DNA from: an uncultured Verrucomicrobiales bacterium
GTDB taxonomy: Bacteria; Verrucomicrobiota; Verrucomicrobiia; Verrucomicrobiales; DEV007
Direction of reading: 5' to 3'
DNA: 64,000 nt
Assembly: GCA_943789025.1 (NCBI GenBank)
Contig: CALSSN010000004.1
Coordinates: forward strand, 62,001 to 126,000
Shown here: in pieces, positions 45,548 through 55,207 of the stretch
How positions within the stretch are numbered: position 1 is the first letter of the stretch
How the letters are laid out: each line of letters starts with the position of its first letter
Position numbers and translations under genes: made by a program
Notes under the pieces: generated by a model
Seen by the model: only the letters and a program-made list of their open reading frames with translations
What the model was told of the DNA's origin: nothing
Database searches by the model: none

Positions 45548-46525
45548 CTATCCAGCACCAGGTTGTTTCCACCGTGGCTGCATGAGATCAAGATATTCCC
45601 TGGCTTCGAACCAGTTGTTTTTGTGAGCGAGAAGCAGCCAGATCGAGAGGGCACCGGTGATGACAGTTGAAAGAATGATCCACGGGTTGGCGAGGAGTTT
45701 CTCGGGTTCTAACTGCGCACTTTCCTCTTTCATGGCGTGGCGGAAATAAGCGATGAGCGCCACCACGATCATCGGGAAGACGAGGACGAGGTTGTTGAGC
45801 TGCGGGTAGACGGCCATGGCGATGCCTGTGCAGAAGCAGAAGAGGCAGGCATAGGTGATCATCGCCATGATCAGGCGCCGCTCTGTGTAGACCTTAAAAC
45901 TTTTCCGGTACTGGCCGCTGACAGCATCGTCACCGATGAAACGGTATTCCGAGTAGCGCTTTCCGGTCATAAGAAGTGCGCCGAAGAACCACCAGGCAAA
46001 GACAATCGAAATTGGCGGACCAGCCGGCTCGTTGGCTGGAAGCACAGCGAACCAACCGAGCCAGAGGCGAAGCGGATTATTGATCGATTCTGAAATGACA
46101 TCGAGGAAGGCTTTGTCCTTGAGGCGGATGGGCGGGAGGTTGTAAAGCAGCGCGCAGCCCATGAGGATTGCGAGTGAGAAGAAGTAGCGCTTGTTAGGAA
46201 AAAGTGACCAGGCAAGCGTGAATCCGACAATGAGGAGAACAGCCATCATTCCCCAGAGGATAGGAATTTTCACTTTTCCAGCCGGAATTCCGCGGTTTTT
46301 CTTTGCCGGATGGAGGGCGTCGAACGGGGCGTCGAGAATCTCGTTGAGGATGTAGTAAGCCGAAGCAATCAGGCAGGCGGGGATCAGGGAAAGCAAGGCG
46401 TTGACCACGAAGTAGCCCTCAAGTTCCATGTCAAAATAAAGAACCAGAGCGACGATATGACCGAAAACGATGAAGACGTTTTTCAGCCAGTGGTCGATGC
46501 GACAGATTTTCAGGTATTCGATCAC
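45548..46525 (-). CDS. UbiA family prenyltransferase (decaprenyl-phosphate phosphoribosyltransferase-like)
   Basis: The 325-residue protein has about nine membrane helices and starts LKICRIDHWLKNVFIVFG. The first Asp-rich motif reads NEILDAPFDALHPAKKNR, close to the N-D-x-x-D-x-x-x-D-x-x-H-P-x-K pattern of decaprenyl-phosphate phosphoribosyltransferases. The second motif appears near YNLPPIRLKDKAFLDVI. Such enzymes attach phosphoribose to a polyprenyl phosphate carrier, supplying arabinose or ribose for surface glycans. The first residues of the motif (NE instead of ND) differ. It lies 76 bases downstream of lpxA, suggesting envelope synthesis. Confidence 0.75.
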   Translation of the reverse strand: MIEYLKICRIDHWLKNVFIVFGHIVALVLYFDMELEGYFVVNALLSLIPACLIASAYYILNEILDAPFDALHPAKKNRGIPAGKVKIPILWGMMAVLLIVGFTLAWSLFPNKRYFFSLAILMGCALLYNLPPIRLKDKAFLDVISESINNPLRLWLGWFAVLPANEPAGPPISIVFAWWFFGALLMTGKRYSEYRFIGDDAVSGQYRKSFKVYTERRLIMAMITYACLFCFCTGIAMAVYPQLNNLVLVFPMIVVALIAYFRHAMKEESAQLEPEKLLANPWIILSTVITGALSIWLLLAHKNNWFEAREYLDLMQPRWKQPGAG

Positions 46526-46601
46526 CTTAAGAGTGGCTTTCTGCCAGAAGACATGATGATTTTAGCGCAGCCGAAGAGCGGTCTCAAACTTTTTGAGGGA
46601 A

Positions 46602-47381
46602 TTAGCTGCGAATAATCCCGCGGTCGCTTGTTGCGATGAAAGCAATGAGGCGGTCGATTTCCGGGAGCTCTGCGCTGTCACTCGAGCGGAGCTGATCAAG
46701 TGCCTGAGAAGTATTCAGTCCAGAACGGAAGAGCGTTTTATATGCTTCGGAAATGGCGTCCCGCGTTGCGCCTGCCAGGCCATTGCGCTCGAGCCCGATC
46801 TTGTTAAAGCCTCGGATGGTGGCCGGGTTTCCATCGGCTATCATGTAGGGAGGCACGTCCTGGACGATCTTCGAGCACCCTCCTGTGATGGCGTGGGTGC
46901 CGAGGCGGCAGAACTGATGGATGGCGGTGAGCCCTCCGAGGATGACGTGGTCCTCCACCGTAACATGTCCAGCCAGAGTGCCATTGTTTGAGAAAATCAC
47001 GTGGTCGCCGACCTGGCAGTCGTGGGCGATATGGGAGTAGGCGAGGAAGTTCCCGTGGCTTCCGATGCGCGTCAAATCCTCGGCACTGTCCGAGCGGTTT
47101 ACGGTCACGCATTCACGGAAGACGTTGTCGTGGCCGATCTCGAGGTAAGTGGGTTCTCCAGCGTATTTAAGGTCCTGGGTTTGTCCTCCGATGCAGGAGT
47201 GAGGGAAGAAGGTGTTTCTCTCGCCAATCACGGCTGGCCCGGTGAGGACGACGTGCGAGTGGAGGACGGAATCTGCCCCCAGTTGGACTCCACTCCCAAG
47301 GACACAATAGGGCCCGATGACGACATTTTCTCCGATTTCAGCGGAGGGGTCGATGACCGCGGTGGGATGAATCGTTGCCAT
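46602..47381 (-). CDS. lpxA: acyl-[ACP]--UDP-N-acetylglucosamine O-acyltransferase
   Basis: The 259-residue length and hexapeptide repeats starting IHPTAVIDPSAEIGENVVIG fit LpxA, the first step of lipid A synthesis in the cytoplasm. The conserved histidine segment is FLAYSHIAHDCQVGDHVIFS and the C-terminal helical domain begins near GFNKIGLERNGLAGA. It is downstream of lpxC-fabZ on the same strand with a 40-base gap. Together these make the core of a lipid A operon; lpxD and lpxB are not in the window. Confidence 0.93.
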   Translation of the reverse strand: MATIHPTAVIDPSAEIGENVVIGPYCVLGSGVQLGADSVLHSHVVLTGPAVIGERNTFFPHSCIGGQTQDLKYAGEPTYLEIGHDNVFRECVTVNRSDSAEDLTRIGSHGNFLAYSHIAHDCQVGDHVIFSNNGTLAGHVTVEDHVILGGLTAIHQFCRLGTHAITGGCSKIVQDVPPYMIADGNPATIRGFNKIGLERNGLAGATRDAISEAYKTLFRSGLNTSQALDQLRSSDSAELPEIDRLIAFIATSDRGIIRS

Positions 47382-47421
47382 GGCTGGCGTCGTGAGTGCT
47401 CTGGAGCTTCAGCTTTCCTCG

Positions 47422-48737
47422 TTAGTCATCGATGAGGGCGAACTTGAGTTCCGCCTCGGAGACGACTTCGTCGTTGACGATACACCGAGCCACGGCCTGG
47501 GCGATATTGCGTCGAATTTTGAGGATCTCGGCTTCGATCCAGAGGGTGTCACCAGGCATGACTGGCTTGCGCCACTTGACTTTGTCCGCGGAGAGGAAAT
47601 ATCCGATTTTTCCTTGGTTTTCGACCGGGCGGAGGAGGAGAATACTTGAAACTTGGGCCATGGCTTCAAGCTGGAGAACTCCGGGCATGACCGGGTGGCC
47701 GGGGAAGTGACCTTGGAAGAACGGTTCGTTGATAGTGACCGACTTGACCCCGGTGCATTTGTTTTCTCCGTGGAAGCTGACAATACGGTCGAGCATGAGA
47801 AAGGGGTAGCGGTGGGGAAGCACGCGCATGACCTCATTGACATCCATGACGGCTTCTCCGCGCGGGATGGCGACGCCGGGCACCATGGAGCGCATGCGCT
47901 TGTATTCTTTCGAGAGGATGGCGGCCATCTCTGTATTCGGCCCGTGTCCGGGCCGGACGGCGATCACGTGACCCATGATGCGTTTCCCGCAAAGCATGAG
48001 ATCACCGACAATGTCGAGAATCTTGTGGCGGGCGAATTCCTCCTCGAAGCGGAGCGGTTCCTTGCTCAGAACCGAATCTTCGCGGATGACGACGGCATTT
48101 TCGAGCGAGCCTCCTTTGATCAGGCCTTTATCCATGAGCGGCTGCACATCCTCTTCCCGGACGAAGGTACGAGCAGGAGCGATTTCTCTCGCGTAGAGCT
48201 CCGGGGTGATCTCGGTGGAGTAAAACTGTGTGAACTTCCCGTCGGGCAGCATCTGGGTGCAGGAGACGCGGAAGCGGCTGTCGGGGACGATGGTGATGAG
48301 CGAGCCGTTCTTGGTCTCGAGGTGAATAGGCTCGCGGACTTCAAAGACCCCGCGCGCGGTTTCTTGCTGGACCACGCCGGCTGCCTTGATGCATTCGACG
48401 AAGGGGAGAGAGCTGCCGTCCCCGATCGGCGGCTCGTTGGCATCCATTTCCACGAGAGCATTGTCGACTCCCATCCCGACGAGGGCGGAGATAACATGTT
48501 CGACAGTATGCACTTTGACGCTCCCTTGCGCCAGGGTGGTGGCACGCTCGACCTGCTGGACCTTGTCGACGTGGGCGGGAATGAACGGCTGATCCTCAGG
48601 TCAATCCTTCGGAAATTGATCCCGGTATTGGGATCAGCCGGGTGCATGGTGAGAGTGACCTTCGCTCCGGTATGAAGCGACGTTCCAGTAACGGAAGAAG
48701 CCTTGGCCAGGGTCTGTTGAAATTCGATATCCGCCAT
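47422..48737 (-). CDS. lpxC/fabZ: bifunctional LpxC deacetylase / FabZ dehydratase, with one frameshift
   Basis: The N-terminal half is LpxC: QTLAKASSVTGTSLHTGAKV opens it, HTVEHVISALVGMGVDNALV holds zinc ligands, and HKILDIVGDLMLCGKRIMGH carries the third region. The C-terminal half is FabZ: VLPHRYPFLMLDRIVS with the catalytic histidine and GVLQLEAMAQVSS with the glutamate. Fusion of these two lipid-pathway enzymes is known in Bacteroidetes and relatives. The frame breaks near 48595 between RRIDL and QPFIPAHVDKVQQVE; the span is two bases over a multiple of three, so either two extra bases or one missing base is implied. Both catalytic sets are otherwise intact. Confidence 0.88.
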
Positions 48738-49349
48738 CTGTCTGAGTGTCGAAAGGAAAGGCTAGTCACGTAGTCACGCACTACGACCTCGTCAAGGCGC
48801 AACCGATGTCGGCTGTGAGAAAGTAAAGGGCAGAGTTCTCATTTTCTTCGTGACGGACCTCGAAATCGGGGGAAGGCGGAGTAAAACACGAGGTGTTTCG
48901 TATTGATTCTTGCCTGCCTTTTCTGGTTGTTGAGTTCAGCAACTTTGTTAGGAGAACGAGGCACCTGCTAAAAGCGAAGCGGGGTCTGATTTATGGCGGT
49001 GCCCGTCATTGTTGGCCGCATTCTGTGTGGCACGGCGCGAGGCGGAAGTAGATGAACATATCCCCGACCAACGAGCAACAAAGCCACGCTGGATGCGGGC
49101 GGCAACCCGAAGGGGTTTTTCAGCGAGCCCAGAGCGTAGCGACGCTGCCTTCAATCCTATTCCATTCCAAGCACCGGGTGGAGCAATGGATCAGACCCTC
49201 TCTTACTTTATCAGATACGAGAGCCCGTCTCAGCGAGCAGGCATTGTCTCCCCGGTGATGTAGGAGTAAAGAGGGATACCCGCAGGAGAGGATGGCGTTT
49301 TCACAGGGGGATGGCCGGCTTCACTTTTTTTCCTGCGATGTGTGGATCT
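48738..49349. other. gene-poor region with repeat copy C
   Basis: About 610 bases between the lipid A operon and HU. The first 240 bases, upstream of lpxC, should contain its promoter, but I see no convincing motif. The dispersed repeat occupies 48982-49198. The final 150 bases, next to the HU 3' end, hold nothing recognisable. Short open frames crossing the repeat on both strands are products of the repeat sequence. Confidence 0.5.
48982..49198 (-). repeat. dispersed MITE-like repeat, copy C with perfect terminal inverted repeats
   Basis: This 217-base copy is bounded by GGGTCTGAT (48982-48990) and its exact reverse complement ATCAGACCC (49190-49198). The core shared with the other copies is at 49065-49082 on the minus strand. 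The whole element aligns with copy B from end to end with scattered substitutions. No transposase gene is inside or beside it. Flanking bases (GAAGCG and TCTCTT) do not form an obvious target duplication. Confidence 0.87.
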
Positions 49350-49657
49350 TTACAGGTTGGGAAGGAGTTGAGCGACCTTTTCCTTCATCTCTTTCCCCGG
49401 CTTGAACTTCACTAACCGGCCCGTGCCGGGATGACAACTGTGTCCTGCGGCCGCTTTTGGATTTCTGCCGACCTGTGACTTGGCTTTTCTTACTTCGAAA
49501 GCACCGAAATTCCGCAGTGCAATCTGGTCGCCGGAGGCGAGATTTTCGGTGATCTGGTTCAGCGTTTCCTGGATGACGCCAAAGACTTTGTCCTTGGGTT
49601 AATCCGGTTTTGTTGCTGACTGCTACGACGAGGTCTCTCTTTTGTAATGGTTGCCAT
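49350..49657 (-). CDS. hup: HU-family DNA-binding protein, with two frameshifts
   Basis: Correcting two single-base insertions gives about 101 residues: MATITKRDLVVAVSNKTGLT, then VFGVIQETLNQITENLASGD, QIALRNFGAFEVRKAKSQVG and RNPKAAAG. That is the HU/IHF fold, including the F-G-x-F arm region and the R-N-P tip that bends DNA. One break is next to the start (after ATTACAAAA) and one in CAAAGTC near 49602. The N-P-K tip and the Lys-rich end (LVKFKPGKEMKEKVAQLL) are intact. The 5' side is an AT-rich space shared with divergent mutY. Confidence 0.8.
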
Positions 49658-49866
49658 GGTAGAATTTGAAGAAGTGAAAGTTTGCTTGAGCGCTGCAAGA
49701 GCAGGGGGTCTTTGACACTAAAGGTTTCAATTACGAGCATGCAATGAGGGTTATGTAAAATATTATTATTAGCATTGTTAGAAAAATTCCAGTTGACTGA
49801 AAGGGAAGTGAAAAAAGAATTTTCGGAAAGGCCCCTGATAATCTTCCCGAAAAGTTTGCCGCCACT
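49658..49866. promoter_or_regulatory. AT-rich divergent intergenic region between HU and mutY
   Basis: The 209 bases between the two divergent starts include an AT-rich block around 49755-49790 (TATTATTATTAGC) and, for mutY, a TTGACT at 49793. For HU, a TTTACA-like hexamer and a TAAT block can be proposed on the minus strand. Neither forms an exact promoter consensus, so this marks a likely regulatory region rather than a defined promoter. Confidence 0.3.
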
Positions 49867-50854
49867 GTGGCGCAATGGTTTAGGGGGGTTAAAGAAGATT
49901 TCCCGTGGCGCGGGACATCGGATCCCTATTCGGTGCTTGTTTCTGAGATGATGCTTCAGCAGACGCAGGTTGGAACGGTTCTGGCGGGCGGTTATTACGA
50001 GAAGTGGATGATGCAGTTTCCCGATGTGGGCGCATTGGCTGTGGCGGACGAAGAAGCAGTTCTCAAAGCATGGGAGGGACTGGGATATTACCGGCGGGCC
50101 CGCAACCTGAAACGGACTGCTGAGCAGGTGAGAGATTTTCATGGTGGAATCTTCCCCGACACCGTGGAGGAACTTCAAAAGCTTCCCGGGGTGGGTCGCT
50201 ACACTGCGGGGGCAGTGTTGAGCTTTGCTTTCGGAAAGCCTGCGCCGATTGTGGACGCCAACGTGGCCCGGGTCTTCGCGCGCCTTTTTGATCTGCGTGA
50301 GGAGATTGATTCTTCCCAGGCCACAGCGCCAGCTCTGGGCATGGGCGTCCGATCTGGTGCCGGTCTCAGAAGTTCGGGAATACAATGCAGGACTCATGGA
50401 ACTCGGGCAGAAAATTTGCACTCCGTCACGGCCAAAGTGCGAGAGCTGTCCGGTGGCTACCTGGTGTGCCTGTGATCAGCCGGAAAACCTCCCGAAAAAG
50501 AAAATTAAACGGCCGGTGGAAAACCTCAAGGAGAGTGTCTTTTTTGCGAGACGGCAGGATGGAAAATTCTTAGTAGAGCGGGAAACTGGAGCGCGGAGAA
50601 CTGGACTTTTTCGGCTTCCCTTGACAGGTGAGGAGGCAACAGGCTGGCCTGTTCTTTTGGAAACAAAGTACTGCATCACTCGCTATCGGGTGACCTTGAC
50701 CTGTTTTGCGGCGCCGGATGGTTTTTGTCCGCCCGTGGAGACTGATGATGATCGGATCTGGTGCCTTCCGGAGGAAGCCGAGCTTCTTCCCGTGGCCACT
50801 CCTTACCGAAAGGTCTTGCGTAAGCTGCTCCACGAACCCACTTTGGATGCTTAG
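49867..50854 (+). CDS. mutY: A/G-specific adenine glycosylase MutY, with one frameshift
   Basis: After removal of one extra base near 50335 the product has about 328 residues. The HhH-GPD glycosylase core shows [40 protein letters not shown] and the catalytic [15 protein letters not shown]. The iron-sulfur loop C-x6-C-x2-C-x5-C is read across [17 protein letters not shown]. The C-terminal Nudix-like domain follows ([19 protein letters not shown]). MutY removes adenine opposite 8-oxoguanine. The start is a GTG, and the N-terminal helix may begin upstream ([10 protein letters not shown]), where no proper start is visible. It is followed closely by trpB. Confidence 0.85.
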
Positions 50855-50859
50855 AATCT

Positions 50860-52079
50860 ATGGCGAACCCAATGACAAAAACGCTCCCTGATGAGAGAGG
50901 CCACTTTGGAACTTTTGGTGGGATGTTTGTTCCCGAGACCTTGATGGCCGCTTTGACCGAACTTGCAGCAGAATACGAAAAGGCAAGGAATGACCCGGCT
51001 TTCCAGAGCGAATTGGATGACCTGCTTCGGAATTATGTCGGTCGCCCGACACCACTTTACTTCGCGGAGCGTTGGACAAATAAGCTGGGTGGCGCGCGGG
51101 TCTACCTGAAACGCGAGGACCTGCTTCATACCGGCGCTCACAAGATCAACAATGCCATCGGGCAGATTCTCCTCGCCAAGAGGTTGGGGAAAGAGAGGAT
51201 TATCGCGGAGACAGGAGCCGGCCAGCACGGAGTGGCCACTGCCACGGTCTGCGCGCGCTTCGGGATGGACTGCGTCATTTATATGGGCGAAGTCGACATG
51301 GAGAGGCAGGCCCTTAATGTGGCTCGGATGCGTTTTCTTGGGGCAGAGGTGGTCGCGGTGACTGCGGGGCAGCGGACTCTTAAAGAGGCAGTCAACGAGG
51401 CGATGCGGGACTGGGTGACGAATGTTCGCGCAACCCATTACATTCTCGGTTCGGCTCTCGGGAGTCATCCATTTCCGATGATGGTTCGCGACTTCCACCG
51501 GGTGATCGGCGTGGAGGCCCGCGCCCAGATTCTCGAGCGCGAGGGACGTCTTCCAGACCTTCTGGTTGCCTGCGTGGGAGGCGGGAGCAACTCCATCGGC
51601 CTCTTCCACCCGTTTCTTGATGACGAGGGCGTGCGCATGGTCGGCGTCGAGGCGGGTGGAGATGGCATCATTCCAGAGCGTCACGCAGCCAGGTTTCAGG
51701 CTGGTAAGCTGGGGGTTCTGCAAGGAACCAAAACCTGGCTTCTGGCCAACGAGGACGGGCAGATTGAGTTGACCCATTCGGTCTCGGCTGGACTCGACTA
51801 CGCGGCGGTAGGGCCCTGAGCACGCATACCTTCAGGACATCGGGCGGACGGAGTATGACTTCGCCACCGATGACGAAGCGTTGGACGCGTTCCAGGAGCT
51901 CTCGCGTCTGGAGGGGATCATTTCCGGCTCTGGAGACGGCCCACGGCATGGCTTACGTCAAGAAAATCGCCCCGACCATGAGGGAGGACGAGATCATCAT
52001 CGTGAACTGCTCGGGCCGGGGGGACAAGGATGTGGCTCAGGCTGCGAAATTCATCTGGGGCGAGGATGTTTTCGGGTAG
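50860..52079 (+). CDS. trpB: tryptophan synthase beta chain, with two frameshifts
   Basis: Two one-base insertions (near 51818 and 51912) restore a 405-residue protein. The start reads [20 protein letters not shown]. The PLP lysine is in [13 protein letters not shown] and the phosphate-binding loop is [16 protein letters not shown]. The downstream frames continue [20 protein letters not shown] and [16 protein letters not shown], then [11 protein letters not shown]. Every conserved region is present, so the gene is likely functional in the organism. TrpB condenses indole and serine. trpA is not adjacent, and the gene sits beside mutY rather than in a trp operon. Confidence 0.88.
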
Positions 52080-52193
52080 ACGCCACGGCTGGCTTCGCGT
52101 CCGCTTCTGGGCCTGGCGGGCTCCTTGTTTTCCCTTTCTCTCTTTGTCGCGACACTTCTGCCCAGTGCATCGCGTCGGGGGCCTCCGGCAGCA

Positions 52194-52635
52194 TCAGTCG
52201 ATGGGAGGAGAAGCCGGTGGCACGCTCGGGCGTTGGATCCAGATGAGAGCGGTGGCACCGAGGGCGATGAGGGCTCCAAAGAATTCGCGGCTCAGCTCGA
52301 CCTCGGCACGGTCGGGGGGACATGCTTTTGCCGGCCATTTCGAGTCCGCCGCTGCGGAGGTTGTCGAGGATGCCGGGAAGGGTGGTGGCAAGGTGAAAAA
52401 GACTGAGAGCTGCCACGAGGAGGAAGATCCAGCGCGGGAATCTTCCCAGGATCGCACTGAGGAAAAGGGAGGAGACCAGTCCATAAAGGGCAATCCACAG
52501 AATCACATCGGGCAGGGAGGGATCGACGTAGATATCCGGGTTGTCGTCCTCATGCTGGAGCCAGGCAAAAAAAACGAACAGGGCGGCACCCAAACCGTTG
52601 AAAACGGGCCGAAGAAGAGTTGCCGCACGAGTCAT
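52194..52635 (-). CDS. TMEM220-like membrane protein, with one frameshift
   Basis: Removing one extra base near 52325 gives about 146 residues with four membrane helices: [60 protein letters not shown] and, after the break, [20 protein letters not shown]. The pattern fits TMEM220 (transmembrane family 220). The R-E-F-F-G segment before the last helix is the family's conserved core. The family has no assigned function. An in-frame ATG at 52671 could add 12 residues. It is convergent with trpB, and its start region lies opposite trkH. Confidence 0.65.
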
Positions 52636-52786
52636 CAGCCACAGCTTGCGGGAGAGTTCAGCAGGCTGCAAGTTCAGGGGTTCTGAGTCCCGTGAGAATG
52701 AGAAGCGATCGGATGCGTTGATTTCTTTTGGCAGCGGGACTACGGATTCCCCCGAGCACCTTTATTTTTATCGGGCGGCCAGCGTC

Positions 52787-54280
52787 ATGAACCTACGCAT
52801 TCTCTGTCGATTTCTCGGCTTCATGCTCCTGCTCATCGGATTTGCGATGAGTTTCTGTGTCGTGATTGACGTGCTTTGTATCCGGCACAGGCATCCGCAT
52901 GATCTACAGGGGAACCTCTCATCCATGTTGATTACCTTCGCTTTTGGCATCTTGATGACGATCGTCGGATGGCCGAGCAGGGGGCATGAGCTCCTTCGGA
53001 AAGAGGCGGTTGCCATTGTCGGACTGAGCTGGATTATGGCGGGTGTTTTTGGAAGTCTTCCTTACCTGCTTTGTGAGGCCCCTCTCTCACCGGTCAGGGC
53101 ACTTTTTGAAGCAGTCTCGGGTTTTACCACAACCGGATCAACCGTCATCGCGGAGTTGCAAGACTATCCGCGATCCATCCTATTCTGGCGCAACCTGACC
53201 CAGTGGGTGGGTGGGCTCGGGATTCTTGCCTTGCTGGTGGCTCTGATGGCGGCGCTGGGAGTAAACCGGAAGAGCCTTCTTGGCCACGAATCGTCCTTGA
53301 ACCTTCAGGAATCCCCCACCGCTCGGATCAAGGGACTGGTGACCCGGCTCTGGATGGTTTACTGCGGTCTCACCCTGGTCTGCTGGCTCGGGTTGATCGG
53401 CGTGGCACGGTTGAGCGGCGAGCAGGAGATGGATGCTTTCAATGCATTTCTTTACACCATGACCACAATCGCCACCGGCGGTTTTGCTCCGCACAGTGCC
53501 AGTGTCGGTCATTTTGCAAATGTTTGGATCGAATTGTACCTCTGCGTTTTCATGATTCTCTGCAGTTTGAGCATGATTTTTGTTTTTCATCTTTTGTCCG
53601 GACGGGCGAAGGAACGTTCCGGCAGGGGCGAGGCGTTGATTTATTTGGCGGTTGTTTTCTCAGCTGTCGCAGTGACCACGCTGGGGCTGGCGATTGCAAC
53701 TGACCGGTCCCTGGCGGAAGTCTTTCGCGAGGTGTTTTTTCCAGTGATCTCGATAAGCACGACGACCGGTTTTGCCACTGCCGACTATGACGGATGGCCG
53801 GTCTTTGCGCAGGGCATGCTGCTTCTGTTGATGCTGATTGGAGGGTGCAGCGGATCCACGTCGGGCGGGCTCAAGGTGATCCGGGTGGTGGTTCTCTTTC
53901 AAATCCTCAGGCAGGAGGTGATTCGCTCGTTCCGACCGAACCTGCTCAGCCCGCTCAAAGTCGGGGGGCACATTATTTCTCCTGCCTTTCGGGTTTCCAT
54001 TCTCGGTTTTATCTCTTTCAATGCGATCCTGCTCGTGGTTTCTGCTTTGGTGGTCAGTGCTCTCGAGCCGGGCATAAGCAGTTTTTCCACTGCGATCGGT
54101 GCAGTGGTGGCCACCGCGATGAATATCGGTCCTGGATTTGGTGAAGTCGGACCGACCAACCACTTCGCCCATTTCGGCGAGCCAACGCTTTTGGTCCTGA
54201 GCGGGCTGATGCTGCTCGGCCGTCTCGAAATTTACGCAGTGACGGCTCTTTTTACCCGGAGTCTCTGGAAGCGTTATTAG
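52787..54280 (+). CDS. trkH: TrkH-type potassium uptake protein, membrane subunit
   Basis: From the ATG at 52787 the protein has 497 residues with ten or more membrane helices. Selectivity-filter loops with the conserved glycines are seen in FEAVSGFTTTGSTVI, MTTIATGGFAPHSAS, ISTTTGFATADYDG and AVVATAMNIGPGFGEVG. This four-loop arrangement defines the Trk/Ktr channel-like subunit that moves K+ together with cytoplasmic TrkA-type gating rings. No trkA lies in the window. The longer frame starting at 52541 is antisense to the TMEM220 gene and unlikely to be coding. Confidence 0.92.
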   Translation: MNLRILCRFLGFMLLLIGFAMSFCVVIDVLCIRHRHPHDLQGNLSSMLITFAFGILMTIVGWPSRGHELLRKEAVAIVGLSWIMAGVFGSLPYLLCEAPLSPVRALFEAVSGFTTTGSTVIAELQDYPRSILFWRNLTQWVGGLGILALLVALMAALGVNRKSLLGHESSLNLQESPTARIKGLVTRLWMVYCGLTLVCWLGLIGVARLSGEQEMDAFNAFLYTMTTIATGGFAPHSASVGHFANVWIELYLCVFMILCSLSMIFVFHLLSGRAKERSGRGEALIYLAVVFSAVAVTTLGLAIATDRSLAEVFREVFFPVISISTTTGFATADYDGWPVFAQGMLLLLMLIGGCSGSTSGGLKVIRVVVLFQILRQEVIRSFRPNLLSPLKVGGHIISPAFRVSILGFISFNAILLVVSALVVSALEPGISSFSTAIGAVVATAMNIGPGFGEVGPTNHFAHFGEPTLLVLSGLMLLGRLEIYAVTALFTRSLWKRY

Positions 54281-54372
54281 CCGGAACTACGGGAAAGCGC
54301 GGCATCACTTTCTCGTGCCTTTTCTGGGTCTTCAGGAAATTCGCTACGGGGAACAGAGGGCCTCGGCAGAAA

Positions 54373-55036
54373 TCATTCGACCACCCCGTCGCGGAGGTGG
54401 ATTCTCCGTCCCGCCATGCCGGCGACTTCCTCGCTGTGGGTGACGAGGAGCAGGGTGAGCCCCGTTTCGGCGTGGAGGGTGTTCATGAGTTCCATAACGG
54501 CGCGGGCCGTCGAGGAGTCGAGATTACCGGTGGGCTCATCAGCGAGAAGCAAACGCGGACGGGTGGATCAGTGCGCGCGCGATAGCGACGCGCTGCATCT
54601 CTCCCCCGCTGAGTTGCCGGGGAAGGTGCGTGAAGCGGTCTGCCAGACCCACCATGGGAAGAAGAGCGTCGACCCGCTCCCGAATCGCGTCGCCGCGGAT
54701 CCCTTGCAGGCGGAGGGGAAGCCCGATGTTTTCAGCCACCGTCAGCGTGGGAAGGAGATTGAAAAACTGGAAGACGATACCAACTTCCTCACGCCGGAAG
54801 CGCGTCCTGGTGGCTTCCTTTGCTGAGGACAGGTCGATACCTGCAACTGTGATCGCGCCAGAAGTAGGAGTATCCAGTGCCCCGATCAGTTGCAGCAGTG
54901 TGGTCTTGCCGCATCCGCTCGGGCCGGTGATCGAGACGAATTCTCCCTCGGCAACGTCGATATCAACTCCGTCGAGTGCGGTCACCGTTCGCTCACCTTC
55001 GACATAGTGGCGCTTGAGATTTTTTGTATGAATCAA
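54373..55036 (-). CDS. lolD: lipoprotein-release-type ABC ATPase (LolD/MacB-like), with one frameshift
   Basis: With one extra base removed near 54557 the product has 220 residues. It contains Walker A ITGPSGCGKTTLLQLIGALD, signature LSGGEMQRVAIARALIHP, and beyond the break LLLADEPTGNLDSSTAR with Walker B, then TLLLVTHSEEVAG. This fits LolD and related MacB-type ATPases that extract lipoproteins or export substrates with an FtsX-like permease. No lolC/E partner is adjacent, so assignment to the Lol system is by similarity only. The start overlaps no neighbour and is divergent from fmt by about 170 bases. Confidence 0.82.
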
Positions 55037-55207
55037 GAAATTTTTTCTGGTAGGTGCTTGAGCAGGTTGAGTCCGCCACTTAATACGATGGTGGCGTGAG
55101 GTATAGTTGTCTTTTTGCTCTCCCTCTTCGGCGCGTGCTCGGATGCCTCGCTGGGGGAGGGTAGCGTGGCGCTTGCGGGGAGCGCGAGGCGGCGCGATAG
55201 CTGGCAG

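Noticed and set aside
47653-48675. 340-codon plus-strand frame opposite lpxC-fabZ
   Set aside because: Shadow of a gene with two intact catalytic domains.
49321-50421. 366-codon minus-strand frame covering HU and part of mutY
   Set aside because: It picks up HU residues only between the two frameshifts; the rest is antisense to mutY.
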